64,000 bases of DNA from Ramlibacter alkalitolerans. GTDB lineage: Bacteria > Pseudomonadota > Gammaproteobacteria > Burkholderiales > Burkholderiaceae_C. The notes beneath the pieces were generated by a model. The model had not been told where the DNA came from. It saw only the letters and a list, made by a program, of their open reading frames with translations, and made no database searches. The stretch spans positions 62,001 to 126,000 of the forward strand of contig NZ_JAEQND010000007.1 in assembly GCF_016722765.1 (NCBI RefSeq), read 5' to 3'. Positions within the stretch are counted from its first letter, which is position 1. Each line of letters starts with the position of its first letter. The position numbers were made by a program, and so were the translations under genes. Of the stretch, positions 39,611 to 47,912 are shown in pieces.

Positions 39611-42292
39611 TCACTTGTCGATGCGCACCCCGAACGTGATCACCGCCGATTGGCCCGCCGGCAGGATGCCGCCGGTGGTGTCGCTCGCGTTCATGCCGAT
39701 GTGCGCCTTGATCGAGCCAGTGGCTCCCACCGCCAGCGGCGGGGCGACGATCCTGCTGTCGGCATGGCCCGAGGCGATGCTGGGGACCGTGCTGATCTTG
39801 GTGAAGGTCGGCGTGGCGTCGGACACCACCACGTTGGTCGCGTCCGCGGCGCCCACGTTGGTCACCGTCACCCGGTACAGGACGCACTGGTCCGGCTTGG
39901 CCGACAGGGTGGCCTGCGTCCAGGTGGTGATCGGCGCGACGAACTCGGGCGTGCCGTCGCAGTTCGTGTCGAGCGCCTGCTCCTTGACGAGCGTCAGGTT
40001 GCCGGCGATCACCGTGGTGCTGTCGGTGGCCACGGTGGCCGCCGGTGCCGCAACCGTGTAGGTGCCCTTCGACGTCGTCACCGTGATGGTGGCGCCGTAG
40101 ACGCTGCCCGGGACCGCGCCGCTGGGCGCGATGACACGGTGCAGGACGGTGATCGATGCACCCTTGGCCAGCGTGAGGTTGAACGGACCGGTCACGATGG
40201 TGTCGTTCGCATCCAGCGCGCCGTTGCCGTTCATGTCCACGTACAGCGTGGACGACCAGCCACCCGTGGCGGGAACGTCGGGCGTCAGCGAACTCAGCGC
40301 GCCGCCTTCGTCGACGTTGCCGTTGTTGGTCAGCGTGTGGACGTAGACGTAGGAGCCGCCGGGGTAGGTCTGGCCCGTTCCGTTCGGCGTCAGCGCGACG
40401 GAGCGGACGGTGTTGACCACCACTTCGTCCTGCAGCACGTCGGCGGCGCCCGAGGCGGGAGACAGCAGGCGGAAGAACAGGCCCTTCGCGCCGGGAGCGA
40501 ACCCGGTCGGAACGGACACCACCGCGCAGAAGAAGGCATTGCCGCCGGCCAGGATCGTGCCGGTGTTGGTCACGGTCGTGCCCGTGCTGCTGCAGCTGTT
40601 GCTCACCGCGGTGCGGAATTCGACCGTCCAGCCGGCAGGCAGCGTGGTACCGCCGACGGTGGTGCCGACGCTGAAGTTGTAGGTGTCGGGCGCGAGGCCG
40701 GTGTTGTTGGCGACGAGGGTGAACACCACCGTCGTGCCCGGATCCGCGGCCTTGCTCACCTGCACGGCACCGCCGGTCGCGTCGCTGACGCCGGCGCCCT
40801 TCACGCCGCTTCCGGTGACCGCATCGTTGGTGAGGTCGACGGACGCAGCAGTGATCTGGCCCAGGGTGTCCTTGCCCATGGCGCTCACACCCGTGTTCAG
40901 GGTGGACGTGGCGACCACGTTGACCTGCAGCGACGTGCCGGTGGCGTTCGGCGGCAGCGTGGCGCGCACGACCACGTTGTACGTGCCGTTGTTGCCGTTC
41001 ACCGGGCCGGTGTCGATGATGCCGTCGTTGTTGGTGTCCACCAGCGGCGTCGTGCCGTCGCTCTTGAACAGCTGGAAGGACGTGCCGGCCGGGAAGTTGC
41101 TGCCCGACAGCGTGATGTTGAAGGTGTCGCTGCCGTTGCCCTTGTTGGTCACCACGTTGGTGGTGGTCACCGTCGTGCCGGCAGGGGCGGGGCTGGGCGC
41201 GAAGGTGGCGTCGCCGACGGACACGTCCGCCGTCTGGGTCACCGTGAACGCCACGCTGTTCGACGTGGACGTCGCCGACGCCGGGGTACCGCCGGTGGCG
41301 TAGTCCACGCTCGCCGTGTTGTTCAGGACGCCGGGGGCGGTGCCGCTGGCGACCGTCACCGTGAACTTCACCTGGCCGGACTGGCCCACCGTCACCTTGT
41401 TGATGGTGGCGACGAACTTCCGGTTCGCCACGTCGTAGGTGTACTTCAGGGTCTGGGTGCCGCTGGTGGCGGTGACGTTTTCCGTCAGGGCCGTCGTGCC
41501 CGTGCCGCTCCACAGGCCGGAGCCGCCATTCATCGACATGCCGGACGGCAGGATGTCGGTGATGACGACCGTGCTGGCGTCGCTGTTGCCGTTGTTCGTA
41601 TAGGTCAGCGTGTACTGGATGTTGTTCGTACCGGCCGGGCCGCTGGAGACGCTGATCGACTTGGTCAACTGCATGACGGCGTTGCCGGTCACCGTCGTGG
41701 TGTCGGTGTTGCTGCCCGTCTTGCCCGTGTCACCCTGGCTGGTCGCCGTCACGGTGATCGTGTTGGTGTTGCCGGCCGTCGCGGTCGTCGGCACGGTGCC
41801 GCGCACGATGAACTTGAAGGTCGCACCGGCGGCCACGGTGATGTCCTGCGTCGACGTGATCGGTGCACCGGTGGGCGCGCCGCTGCCGTTGTCCGCATAG
41901 ATCTCGATCGCCGACATGGCGGGGCTGTTCGTCTGCGACGTGGTCAGCCTGAACTTGTCGCTGCCGTTGCCGGTGTTGGTCAGGGTGTGCGGGTAGTACA
42001 CGACGCTGCCCGGGGTGGCGGTCTGCACGCCGTCAGTGGCGAGCAGCAGGCTGTACACCTGCGTGACCGTCGTCTGCACCACGTTGGAGCTCACGGTGCG
42101 CGAAACGCCGGAGCCGTCCGAGTACGTGGCGGACGCCTGGTTGCTGATCGACACGCCGGCCGTCGGGGCGGCGGCGCGGGCTGGCGTGGGCGCGAGCCAC
42201 AGCGTCAGCAGCATCAGGACGGCGACCGCCATCCAGCGCATGAACGGGGCCCACGGCGCCGGGCGCGGTGGGCTGAGAGGCACAGCATGCAT
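39611..42292 (-). CDS. Secreted DUF11-repeat stalk protein (gene B of cluster)
   Basis: An exported protein of 893 residues, nearly all Thr/Val/Asn/Gly-rich beta-sandwich repeats of the DUF11 type. The ATG at 42292 has a good AGGAGA site upstream. Signal peptide about 1-39 (MAVAVLMLLTLWLAPTPARA). The N-terminal module contains ISNQASATYSDGSG and YYPHTLTNTGNGSDKF; later units repeat TNNGN or TNKGNGSD. Calcium-loop-like DxNxDG/DxNGNG motifs occur (DTNNDGIID, DMNGNGALDAND). It ends directly at VITFGVRIDK, without anchor. It probably forms an extended surface or extracellular stalk; partner and receptor unknown. Confidence 0.85.
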   Translation of the reverse strand: MHAVPLSPPRPAPWAPFMRWMAVAVLMLLTLWLAPTPARAAAPTAGVSISNQASATYSDGSGVSRTVSSNVVQTTVTQVYSLLLATDGVQTATPGSVVYYPHTLTNTGNGSDKFRLTTSQTNSPAMSAIEIYADNGSGAPTGAPITSTQDITVAAGATFKFIVRGTVPTTATAGNTNTITVTATSQGDTGKTGSNTDTTTVTGNAVMQLTKSISVSSGPAGTNNIQYTLTYTNNGNSDASTVVITDILPSGMSMNGGSGLWSGTGTTALTENVTATSGTQTLKYTYDVANRKFVATINKVTVGQSGQVKFTVTVASGTAPGVLNNTASVDYATGGTPASATSTSNSVAFTVTQTADVSVGDATFAPSPAPAGTTVTTTNVVTNKGNGSDTFNITLSGSNFPAGTSFQLFKSDGTTPLVDTNNDGIIDTGPVNGNNGTYNVVVRATLPPNATGTSLQVNVVATSTLNTGVSAMGKDTLGQITAASVDLTNDAVTGSGVKGAGVSDATGGAVQVSKAADPGTTVVFTLVANNTGLAPDTYNFSVGTTVGGTTLPAGWTVEFRTAVSNSCSSTGTTVTNTGTILAGGNAFFCAVVSVPTGFAPGAKGLFFRLLSPASGAADVLQDEVVVNTVRSVALTPNGTGQTYPGGSYVYVHTLTNNGNVDEGGALSSLTPDVPATGGWSSTLYVDMNGNGALDANDTIVTGPFNLTLAKGASITVLHRVIAPSGAVPGSVYGATITVTTSKGTYTVAAPAATVATDSTTVIAGNLTLVKEQALDTNCDGTPEFVAPITTWTQATLSAKPDQCVLYRVTVTNVGAADATNVVVSDATPTFTKISTVPSIASGHADSRIVAPPLAVGATGSIKAHIGMNASDTTGGILPAGQSAVITFGVRIDK

Positions 42293-42344
42293 GGTCTTGT
42301 TTCTCCTGGGAATCGTTGGAATCGGTTTGGCGGGTGCCTGCCGT

Positions 42345-42857
42345 TCAGGGCTTGGCGGCCGCGGTCTCCGCGGCAGCGTCGATGCGAACACGCAGGGCGA
42401 CGGCACGCTGGCCCGAGGCGGGCAGCGCGCCGAGGTCCCAGCGCACGAAGCGGTAATCGGCCAGCGGCACCGGCTCCTGGCGGGTGCTGCCGTCGGCCTG
42501 GCGCACGGTGCGCATCAAGGGCATGGCGGCGAAGCGCGCGCCATCGGTCGACGCCTGCGCGCCGGCGGGATCGGTGCTGGCCTCGACGAAGGTCGTGCCG
42601 GCGGGGATCGGGATCGTGGCGGCGAGCTTGTCGGCCGCGGTCTTGCCGGTGTTGCGGTAGGTCGCGGTGTACGCGACCAGGTCGCCAGGCTTGACGCTGT
42701 CCGCCTTCGTCCTCGAAAGCTGTCCGGAGGGCGCGGCAACCAGTTTCTCGGCGACGAGCTGGCTCTGCACGCTGGGTTGCGCCCAGGCGGCGCAGCCGAG
42801 CGCCGCAAGGGCTCCCGCGACCAAGGCCGCGCGGAGGGTGGATCGATGGCTTGTCAC
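42345..42857 (-). CDS. Small secreted single-DUF11 protein (gene A of cluster)
   Basis: A 170-residue exported protein, first of the four-gene cluster. The GTG start at 42857 has GGAG 8 bases upstream; the longer open frame lacks a signal peptide at its end. Signal peptide about 1-28 (AALVAGALAALGCAAWAQ). The mature part is one DUF11-like unit (KPGDLVAYTATYRNTGKTAA, then IPAGTTFVEAS) and closes with LPASGQRAVALRVRIDAAAE, like the ends of genes B and D. A promoter with a perfect -35 lies upstream. A subunit or cap of the surface structure is plausible but unproven. Confidence 0.8.
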   Translation of the reverse strand: MTSHRSTLRAALVAGALAALGCAAWAQPSVQSQLVAEKLVAAPSGQLSRTKADSVKPGDLVAYTATYRNTGKTAADKLAATIPIPAGTTFVEASTDPAGAQASTDGARFAAMPLMRTVRQADGSTRQEPVPLADYRFVRWDLGALPASGQRAVALRVRIDAAAETAAAKP

Positions 42858-42926
42858 AGGATGGTCTCCGGATTTGCGATGAAGGACAGTCGGCGAGCAG
42901 GGGCGACGGGCACACGGCGGAGGCGA

Positions 42927-42956
42927 ACGATACGAGAACGTAACGACATGTGTCAA
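42927..42956 (-). promoter_or_regulatory. Promoter of the DUF11 cluster
   Basis: On the minus strand a perfect TTGACA (42951-42956), an 18-base spacer and TATCGT (42927-42932). Transcription would begin near 42920, about 63 bases before gene A. The surrounding 42858-43179 gap (322 bases) is AT-richer than its flanks and holds this promoter on minus and, presumably, the lldD promoter on plus; I see no gene in it. Confidence 0.6.
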
Positions 42957-43179
42957 TTGCAAGCTGAATTCGGCGGGAATTTACGTTCACCTCTACCTTG
43001 GGGGTGATTTCACGTCAGTTTGATTAAGTGATCGACCTACACTGTTGGCAAACACAGGCAGGCGCGTTCCAGGCGGTCAGCGATGCGCGACCGGCGGCGG
43101 CAGGGGTTGTTTCAACGCAACAGCGAAGCGCGGCGGCGAGCCGCTACGATGGCGCCCGTCCGCCGAGGAGGAGACCGAT

Positions 43180-44328
43180 TTGCCAGTCATCACCAACATC
43201 GAGGACCTGCGGGTCCTCGCGCAGCGGCGGGTGCCGCGCATGTTCTACGACTACGCCGACTCCGGCTCGTGGACCGAGAGCACCTACCGCGCCAACGAAG
43301 CGGATTTCGACCGCATCCTGCTGCGCCAGCGGGTGGCCGTGAACATGGAGGGCCGCAGCACCCGCACGACGATGGTCGGCCAGGACGTGGCGATGCCCGT
43401 GGCGATCGCGCCGACGGGGCTGACCGGCATGCAGCATGCCGACGGCGAGATCCTCGCGGCGCGCGCGGCGAAGAAGTTCGGCATCCCGTTCACGCTGTCC
43501 ACCATGAGCATCTGCTCGATCGAGGACATCGCCGAAGGCACCGATCGCCACCCGTTCTGGTTCCAGCTGTACGTGATGCGCGACCGCGCCTTCATCGAGA
43601 ACCTGATCGATCGCGCCAAGGCAGCCGGCTGCTCCGCCCTGGTGGTCACGCTGGACCTGCAGATCCTCGGCCAGCGCCACAAGGACCTGAAGAACGGCCT
43701 GTCGGCTCCGCCCAAGCTGACCGTTCCCAATGTCCTGAACATGATGACCAAGCCGCGCTGGTGCCTGGGCATGCTGGGCACGAAGCGGCGCCAGTTCGGC
43801 AACATCGTCGGCCACGTCAAGGGCGTGGGCGACATGGGCTCGCTGTCGGAGTGGACCGCCAAGCAGTTCGACCCGCGCCTGTCGTGGAACGACGTGGAGT
43901 GGATCAAGAAGCGCTGGGGCGGCAAGCTGATCCTCAAGGGCGTGCAGGACGAGGAGGATGCGCGCCTGGCCGTCGACTCCGGCGCCGACGCGGTCATCGT
44001 CTCCAACCACGGCGGCCGCCAGCTCGATGGCGCGCCCTCGTCGATCGCCGCCCTGCCCCACATCGTGGACGCGGTGGGCGGCCGCATCGAGGTGCACATG
44101 GACGGCGGCATCCGTTCCGGCCAGCATGTGCTCAAGGCGCTGGCCCTGGGCGCACGCGGCACCTACATCGGCCGCGCGATGCTCTATGGCTTGGGCGCGA
44201 TGGGGCAGGAGGGCGTGGAGAAGGCGCTGGCCATCATCCGCAACGAGCTGGACCTGTCGATGGCCTTCTGCGGCCGCACCGACATCCGCGAGGTCGACCG
44301 CAGCATCCTGCTGCCGCCGAACTACTGA
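43180..44328 (+). CDS. lldD: FMN-dependent alpha-hydroxy-acid dehydrogenase (L-lactate dehydrogenase-like)
   Basis: A 382-residue TIM-barrel flavoenzyme oxidising L-lactate or a related 2-hydroxy acid, feeding electrons to the respiratory chain. PVAIAPTGLTGM, WFQLYVMRD, IVSNHGGRQLDGAPSS (catalytic His and Arg) and HMDGGIRSGQHVLKALALGA are family motifs. The start is probably TTG at 43180 (MPVITNIEDLRVLAQ), preceded by GAGGAGGAG; earlier open codons are not conserved in type. The 3' end overlaps the convergent BLUF gene by 7 bases. Exact substrate is not determined by sequence. Confidence 0.9.
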   Translation: MPVITNIEDLRVLAQRRVPRMFYDYADSGSWTESTYRANEADFDRILLRQRVAVNMEGRSTRTTMVGQDVAMPVAIAPTGLTGMQHADGEILAARAAKKFGIPFTLSTMSICSIEDIAEGTDRHPFWFQLYVMRDRAFIENLIDRAKAAGCSALVVTLDLQILGQRHKDLKNGLSAPPKLTVPNVLNMMTKPRWCLGMLGTKRRQFGNIVGHVKGVGDMGSLSEWTAKQFDPRLSWNDVEWIKKRWGGKLILKGVQDEEDARLAVDSGADAVIVSNHGGRQLDGAPSSIAALPHIVDAVGGRIEVHMDGGIRSGQHVLKALALGARGTYIGRAMLYGLGAMGQEGVEKALAIIRNELDLSMAFCGRTDIREVDRSILLPPNY

Positions 44329-45350
44329 CCGATCCGCATCCCGCCGGTGCCGGACATGAGCGAGCTGTTGGCCGCCTGCTGCCAGTGCATCAGCAGCGGC
44401 TGCACCTCCGCCCAGCTGGCCTGCGGGTCGCGCGAATCCGCCAGCGCCCGCAGATAAGGAATGCCGTGGCGGCGCGCCAGGGCCGCCGGCAGCGCATGCA
44501 TCTCGGGGCGGCTCACCACGCCGATCAGCGCCGGCGGATGCGGCAGGAATTCGTAGGCGCGCAGCACGCGCTGCAGCAGCTGCTCGTTGCGCTCCTGGTC
44601 GATCGACAGCAGCAGCACGAAGTGCGAGTAGTCGGGGATGAAGGCGCGCGTGAGCGGCAGGTGCAGGCCGTGGCGCGCCATGGCGATCACGCGCCACACC
44701 CGGCCTTCCTGCTCGAAGTCGACGTAGTCGGTGCCGACATCGCGTTCGACGGCGCCCGCGAAGCGGCGGTGCACCACGTCGACCTGGTGCTCCTCGCCCA
44801 GCCAGGCCACCAGGTCGAACGAGCCCATGCCCGAGGCGCCGCAGACCAGCACGCGCTGGAACGCGTCGGGGTCCTGCTGGCGCGTCGCGCCGGGATGCTT
44901 CATCGGGGTCGAGAGCCGGCGCCAGACGGCGGCCGGGGAAAACTGCAGTCCTTCGTCGACCTGGTGCTTCAGTTGCTGCACCCGCATTTCCATGTCGGCG
45001 GGCGTTTCCCCGCACTGCACGATGGCCATGGACCAGGGGCCGGACAGCAGGCGCGGGCCGCGGCTGCGGTGCACCACGCGCAGGTCGAAGTGGCGGACGT
45101 CGCCGGCGACGCGGTCCATGATCTTCTGCAGGGCCGGCGCGGGACCTTCCTTCCATTGCACGAACCAGCCGGACTGGTGCAGCAGCGCGGTGGCGATGCC
45201 GGCCGGCTCGTTGTGCTTCACGGCGCTGGCGCGGATCCGCTCCATCTCCTGGTACACGGAGTGGCGGATCGCGGCCTGGCTGGCGTACATGATGCGCGCC
45301 ACCGGCCCTTCGGCACTCGCGGCGCCGTGTGCTTGGTCCCAGGGATCCAT
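44322..45350 (-). CDS. BLUF photoreceptor domain fused to degenerate small-GTPase-like domain
   Basis: A 342-residue two-domain protein. Residues about 17-112 form a BLUF domain that senses blue light through FAD: Tyr22 (MYASQ), Asn47 (KHNEPAGI), Gln65 (FVQWKEG), Trp106 and Met108 (WSMAI), with almost the same spacing as Tyr21, Asn45, Gln63, Trp104 and Met106 of AppA. Residues about 165-335 resemble a Ras/MglA-type G domain (RVLVCGASGMGS, then DYVDFEQEGRVWRVIAMARH and FVLLLSIDQERN), but the P-loop lacks the usual GK(S/T), so nucleotide binding is doubtful. No GGDEF or EAL output domain is present. Divergent from dinB (80 bases). Confidence 0.8.
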   Translation of the reverse strand: MDPWDQAHGAASAEGPVARIMYASQAAIRHSVYQEMERIRASAVKHNEPAGIATALLHQSGWFVQWKEGPAPALQKIMDRVAGDVRHFDLRVVHRSRGPRLLSGPWSMAIVQCGETPADMEMRVQQLKHQVDEGLQFSPAAVWRRLSTPMKHPGATRQQDPDAFQRVLVCGASGMGSFDLVAWLGEEHQVDVVHRRFAGAVERDVGTDYVDFEQEGRVWRVIAMARHGLHLPLTRAFIPDYSHFVLLLSIDQERNEQLLQRVLRAYEFLPHPPALIGVVSRPEMHALPAALARRHGIPYLRALADSRDPQASWAEVQPLLMHWQQAANSSLMSGTGGMRIGQ

Positions 45351-45430
45351 GGGCGGATCATCCGGACAAGGGAACGAGAACGGTTTGTGTTACGTCAAGC
45401 GCGTAAGCAGAAAGGTCCAGATCTCCGGCC

Positions 45431-46699
45431 GTGGACAATGCGGGGGTGACCGCCCGCCGCCGCATCGCCCACCTCGACATGGACGCGTTCTTCGCCTCCG
45501 TGGAGCTGTTGCGGTACCCCCAGTTGAAGGGCCTGCCGGTGGTGATCGGCGGCGGCCGGCGGGGCGCGGATGACGCGCTGCTGCAACGCTACGCCGACCG
45601 GCCGCTGTCCAGGATCCCCGTGGAAGCCTTCCCGCTGCTGCGCGACTACGTCGGCCGCGGCGTGATCACCACGGCCACCTATCCGGCCCGCCAGTTCGGC
45701 GTCGGCTCGGCGATGGGCATGATGAAGGCGACGCGCCTGTGCCCGCAGGCCATCGTGCTGCCGGTGGACTTCGACGAGGTGCGCCGTTTTTCGCGCACCT
45801 TCAAGGCGGTGATCCGGGAGATCGCGCCGGTGATGGAGGACCGCGGGATCGACGAGGTGTTCATCGACTTCACCGAGGTGCCCGGCGGGCAGCGCGAAGG
45901 CGGCCGGGTGCTGGCGCGCCTGATCCAGAAGTCGATCTTCGAGGCGACCGGCCTGACCTGCTCGATCGGCGTCGCGCCCAACAAGCTGATCGCCAAGATG
46001 GCCAGCGAATTCGACAAGCCGAACGGCATTTCGGTCGTGTTCGAGGAAGATCTCGCCAGCAGGATCTGGCCGCTGCCGGTGCGCAAGATCAACGGCATCG
46101 GCCCCAAGTCGGGCGAAAAGCTCGCCGGCCTGCACGTCCACACCATCGGCGAACTGGCCGCGCAGCCGCGCGAGTGGCTGGTCGACAACTTCGGCGCTGC
46201 CTACGGCGCCTGGATGCACGACGCCGCCTGGGGCCGCGACGACCGGCCGGTGGTCACCGAAAGCGAGCCGGTCTCCATGAGCCGGGAAACCACCTTCGAG
46301 CGCGACCTCCACGCCGTGCGCGACCGCGCCGAACTGGGCGCCATCTTCACCGACCTGTGCACCCGCGTGGCCGACGACCTCCAGCGCAAGGGCTACGTGG
46401 GCAAGACGATCGGCATCAAGCTGCGCTACGACGATTTCCGCACCGCCACCCGCGACCACACGCTGGAGCACTACACGGCCGATGCGGCCCTGATCCGCCG
46501 CACGGCCGGCCAGTGCCTCAAACGGGTCGACCTGCGCCAGCGCCTTCGACTGCTGGGGGTGCGGGTCGGCAAGCTGGCGCGGGCCGAAGCGCTTGCCACG
46601 CCGGCGCCACCTTCCGGGTCGGACGAAAGCTCCCCGCGCGTGGCCGAACATACGCCCGACCTGTTCCAGGATGCACGACCCGCGCCGGACGTCGGCTGA
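45431..46699 (+). CDS. dinB: DNA polymerase IV-type Y-family polymerase
   Basis: An error-prone translesion polymerase of 422 residues. Catalytic acids lie in IAHLDMDAFFASVE and in GIDEVFIDFTEV. Compared with Escherichia coli DinB there is an insertion of about 30 residues after VVIGGGRRG (ADDALLQRYADRPLSR and following) in the finger region, typical of the Burkholderiales form. The C-terminal TPDLFQ is a plausible sliding-clamp motif. The start is GTG at 45431; a second GTG at 45446 is possible. I see no clear LexA box (CTGT-N8-ACAG) in the 80-base upstream gap. Confidence 0.92.
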   Translation: MDNAGVTARRRIAHLDMDAFFASVELLRYPQLKGLPVVIGGGRRGADDALLQRYADRPLSRIPVEAFPLLRDYVGRGVITTATYPARQFGVGSAMGMMKATRLCPQAIVLPVDFDEVRRFSRTFKAVIREIAPVMEDRGIDEVFIDFTEVPGGQREGGRVLARLIQKSIFEATGLTCSIGVAPNKLIAKMASEFDKPNGISVVFEEDLASRIWPLPVRKINGIGPKSGEKLAGLHVHTIGELAAQPREWLVDNFGAAYGAWMHDAAWGRDDRPVVTESEPVSMSRETTFERDLHAVRDRAELGAIFTDLCTRVADDLQRKGYVGKTIGIKLRYDDFRTATRDHTLEHYTADAALIRRTAGQCLKRVDLRQRLRLLGVRVGKLARAEALATPAPPSGSDESSPRVAEHTPDLFQDARPAPDVG

Positions 46700-46798
46700 C
46701 AGGCGAACCCGCCAACCGGTGCCTTGACCGTCCTGACGCGGAACTTACACTGGTCCTCGAGCCCCGCCGCAGCGGTGGCGCAGCGGGAGAGCTTCAAA

Positions 46799-47062
46799 AT
46801 GGACCTGGACGCACTGCAGCGCATCAAGCGATGGCATGTCGCCAACGCGAAGGACCATCCGGTCGAGTACCACATCTGGGACGTGATGCTGACGCTCTGG
46901 ATGGTCGGTTGGGTCGGCTGGATCCCGGCCTTCACCTTCGACGCGCTCTGGAGCGCGCCGCTGCTGGCCGTGGCCATGTCGGCACCCACCATGTACGTCA
47001 CCTGGCGGGCTCGCGCGCACCGGGCGCGCCGCCTGCGCTGCGACTGGATCGGCGTGCGCTGA
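46799..47062 (+). CDS. Small two-helix membrane protein of unknown function
   Basis: An 87-residue protein with two hydrophobic segments (about 24-45, LTLWMVGWVGWIPAFTF, and 49-65, APLLAVAMSAPTMYVTW), a charged N-terminus and a very basic tail (RARAHRARRLRCDW). A GGGAGA site 8 bases before the ATG at 46799 supports this start over the longer open frame. It lies 99 bases after dinB and 4 bases from the convergent queF. I do not recognise it. Confidence 0.65.
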   Translation: MDLDALQRIKRWHVANAKDHPVEYHIWDVMLTLWMVGWVGWIPAFTFDALWSAPLLAVAMSAPTMYVTWRARAHRARRLRCDWIGVR

Positions 47063-47066
47063 GCGC

Positions 47067-47912
47067 CTACTGCCGGGCCGTGCGGGTGTTCGCCGGCAGT
47101 TGCAGCGGGTGGCTGGTGCGCAAGGGGTTGATGTCGAGGCCGCCGCGGCGCGTATAGCGCGCGTACACGGCCAGGCGCGAAGGTTTGCAGCGCCGCCAGA
47201 TGTCCATGAAGATCCGTTCCACGCACTGCTCGTGGAACTCGTTGTGGTTGCGAAAGCTCACCAGGTAGCGCAGCAGCCCCTCCTGGTCGATCTGCGCGCC
47301 CGTGTAGCGGATCTGCACGCTGCCCCAGTCCGGCTGCCCCGTCACCAGGCAATTGCTCTTCAGCAGGTTGCTGGTCAGCACTTCTTCCACCGGCGGTTCG
47401 CCGGCCACCGTCTTGAGCCACTGCGGCGCCGGCATGTAGTCGGTGCATTCGATGTCCAGCCGGTCGAGGTTGAGGCCATCGAGTTCCTGCACCGGCTCCT
47501 GGTCGAACAGCTCCGGCAGCAGGAGCTTGACGCCGATCGTCGCCGGCGCTGGTGCGCCGCGCCAGACCGCCTCGCTCAGGTCGGTGCGCAGCCTGTGGCG
47601 AACTTCGTCGGGAGATGCGAAGGGCGTGCCGCTGTAGCTGCCCAGGTAGAGCTTGAGCGACTTGCTTTCGATGATGTTGGGCGTCTCGCACGGCACGGTG
47701 AAGTGCGCGATGGCGACCTGCGGCTTGCCGCGGGGATTCAGCCAGCTCAGCTCGAACGCCGTCCAGAGGTCGGCGCCGAAGAAGGGCGGCGCACCGGCCA
47801 GCCCCAGCTCCTCGCGCTTGGGCGCCCGGGAGATCGGGAACAGCAGGCTGGCGTCGTACTGGTCGGCGTAGCGGACCGGCTTGCCCAGCTGCGACTCTTC
47901 AGGGGAATCCAT
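47067..47912 (-). CDS. queF: NADPH-dependent 7-cyano-7-deazaguanine reductase
   Basis: Reduces preQ0 to preQ1 in queuosine tRNA modification. This is the long bimodular (YqfX/QueF-II) type of 281 residues. The active Cys188 and Asp195 lie in [19 protein letters not shown], and the QueF signature [15 protein letters not shown] is present. Its start overlaps the preceding hydrolase stop (TGATG). Other queuosine genes are not in the window. Confidence 0.96.
   Translation of the reverse strand: MDSPEESQLGKPVRYADQYDASLLFPISRAPKREELGLAGAPPFFGADLWTAFELSWLNPRGKPQVAIAHFTVPCETPNIIESKSLKLYLGSYSGTPFASPDEVRHRLRTDLSEAVWRGAPAPATIGVKLLLPELFDQEPVQELDGLNLDRLDIECTDYMPAPQWLKTVAGEPPVEEVLTSNLLKSNCLVTGQPDWGSVQIRYTGAQIDQEGLLRYLVSFRNHNEFHEQCVERIFMDIWRRCKPSRLAVYARYTRRGGLDINPLRTSHPLQLPANTRTARQ

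Noticed and set aside
33795-40061. A 2088-codon open frame on plus, opposite the DUF11 genes
   Set aside because: Composition is Arg/Gly/Ala/His-rich with no domain motif; it is the antisense shadow of high-GC genes whose minus-strand products have signal peptides and recognisable repeats.
30931-42857. Two-partner or type V autotransporter system
   Set aside because: No haemagglutinin-type TPS domain, POTRA domains or autotransporter passenger is recognisable; the DUF11 and SdrD-B composition does not fit.
45351-45430. LexA box before dinB
   Set aside because: No CTGT-N8-ACAG or close variant is visible in the 80-base gap.
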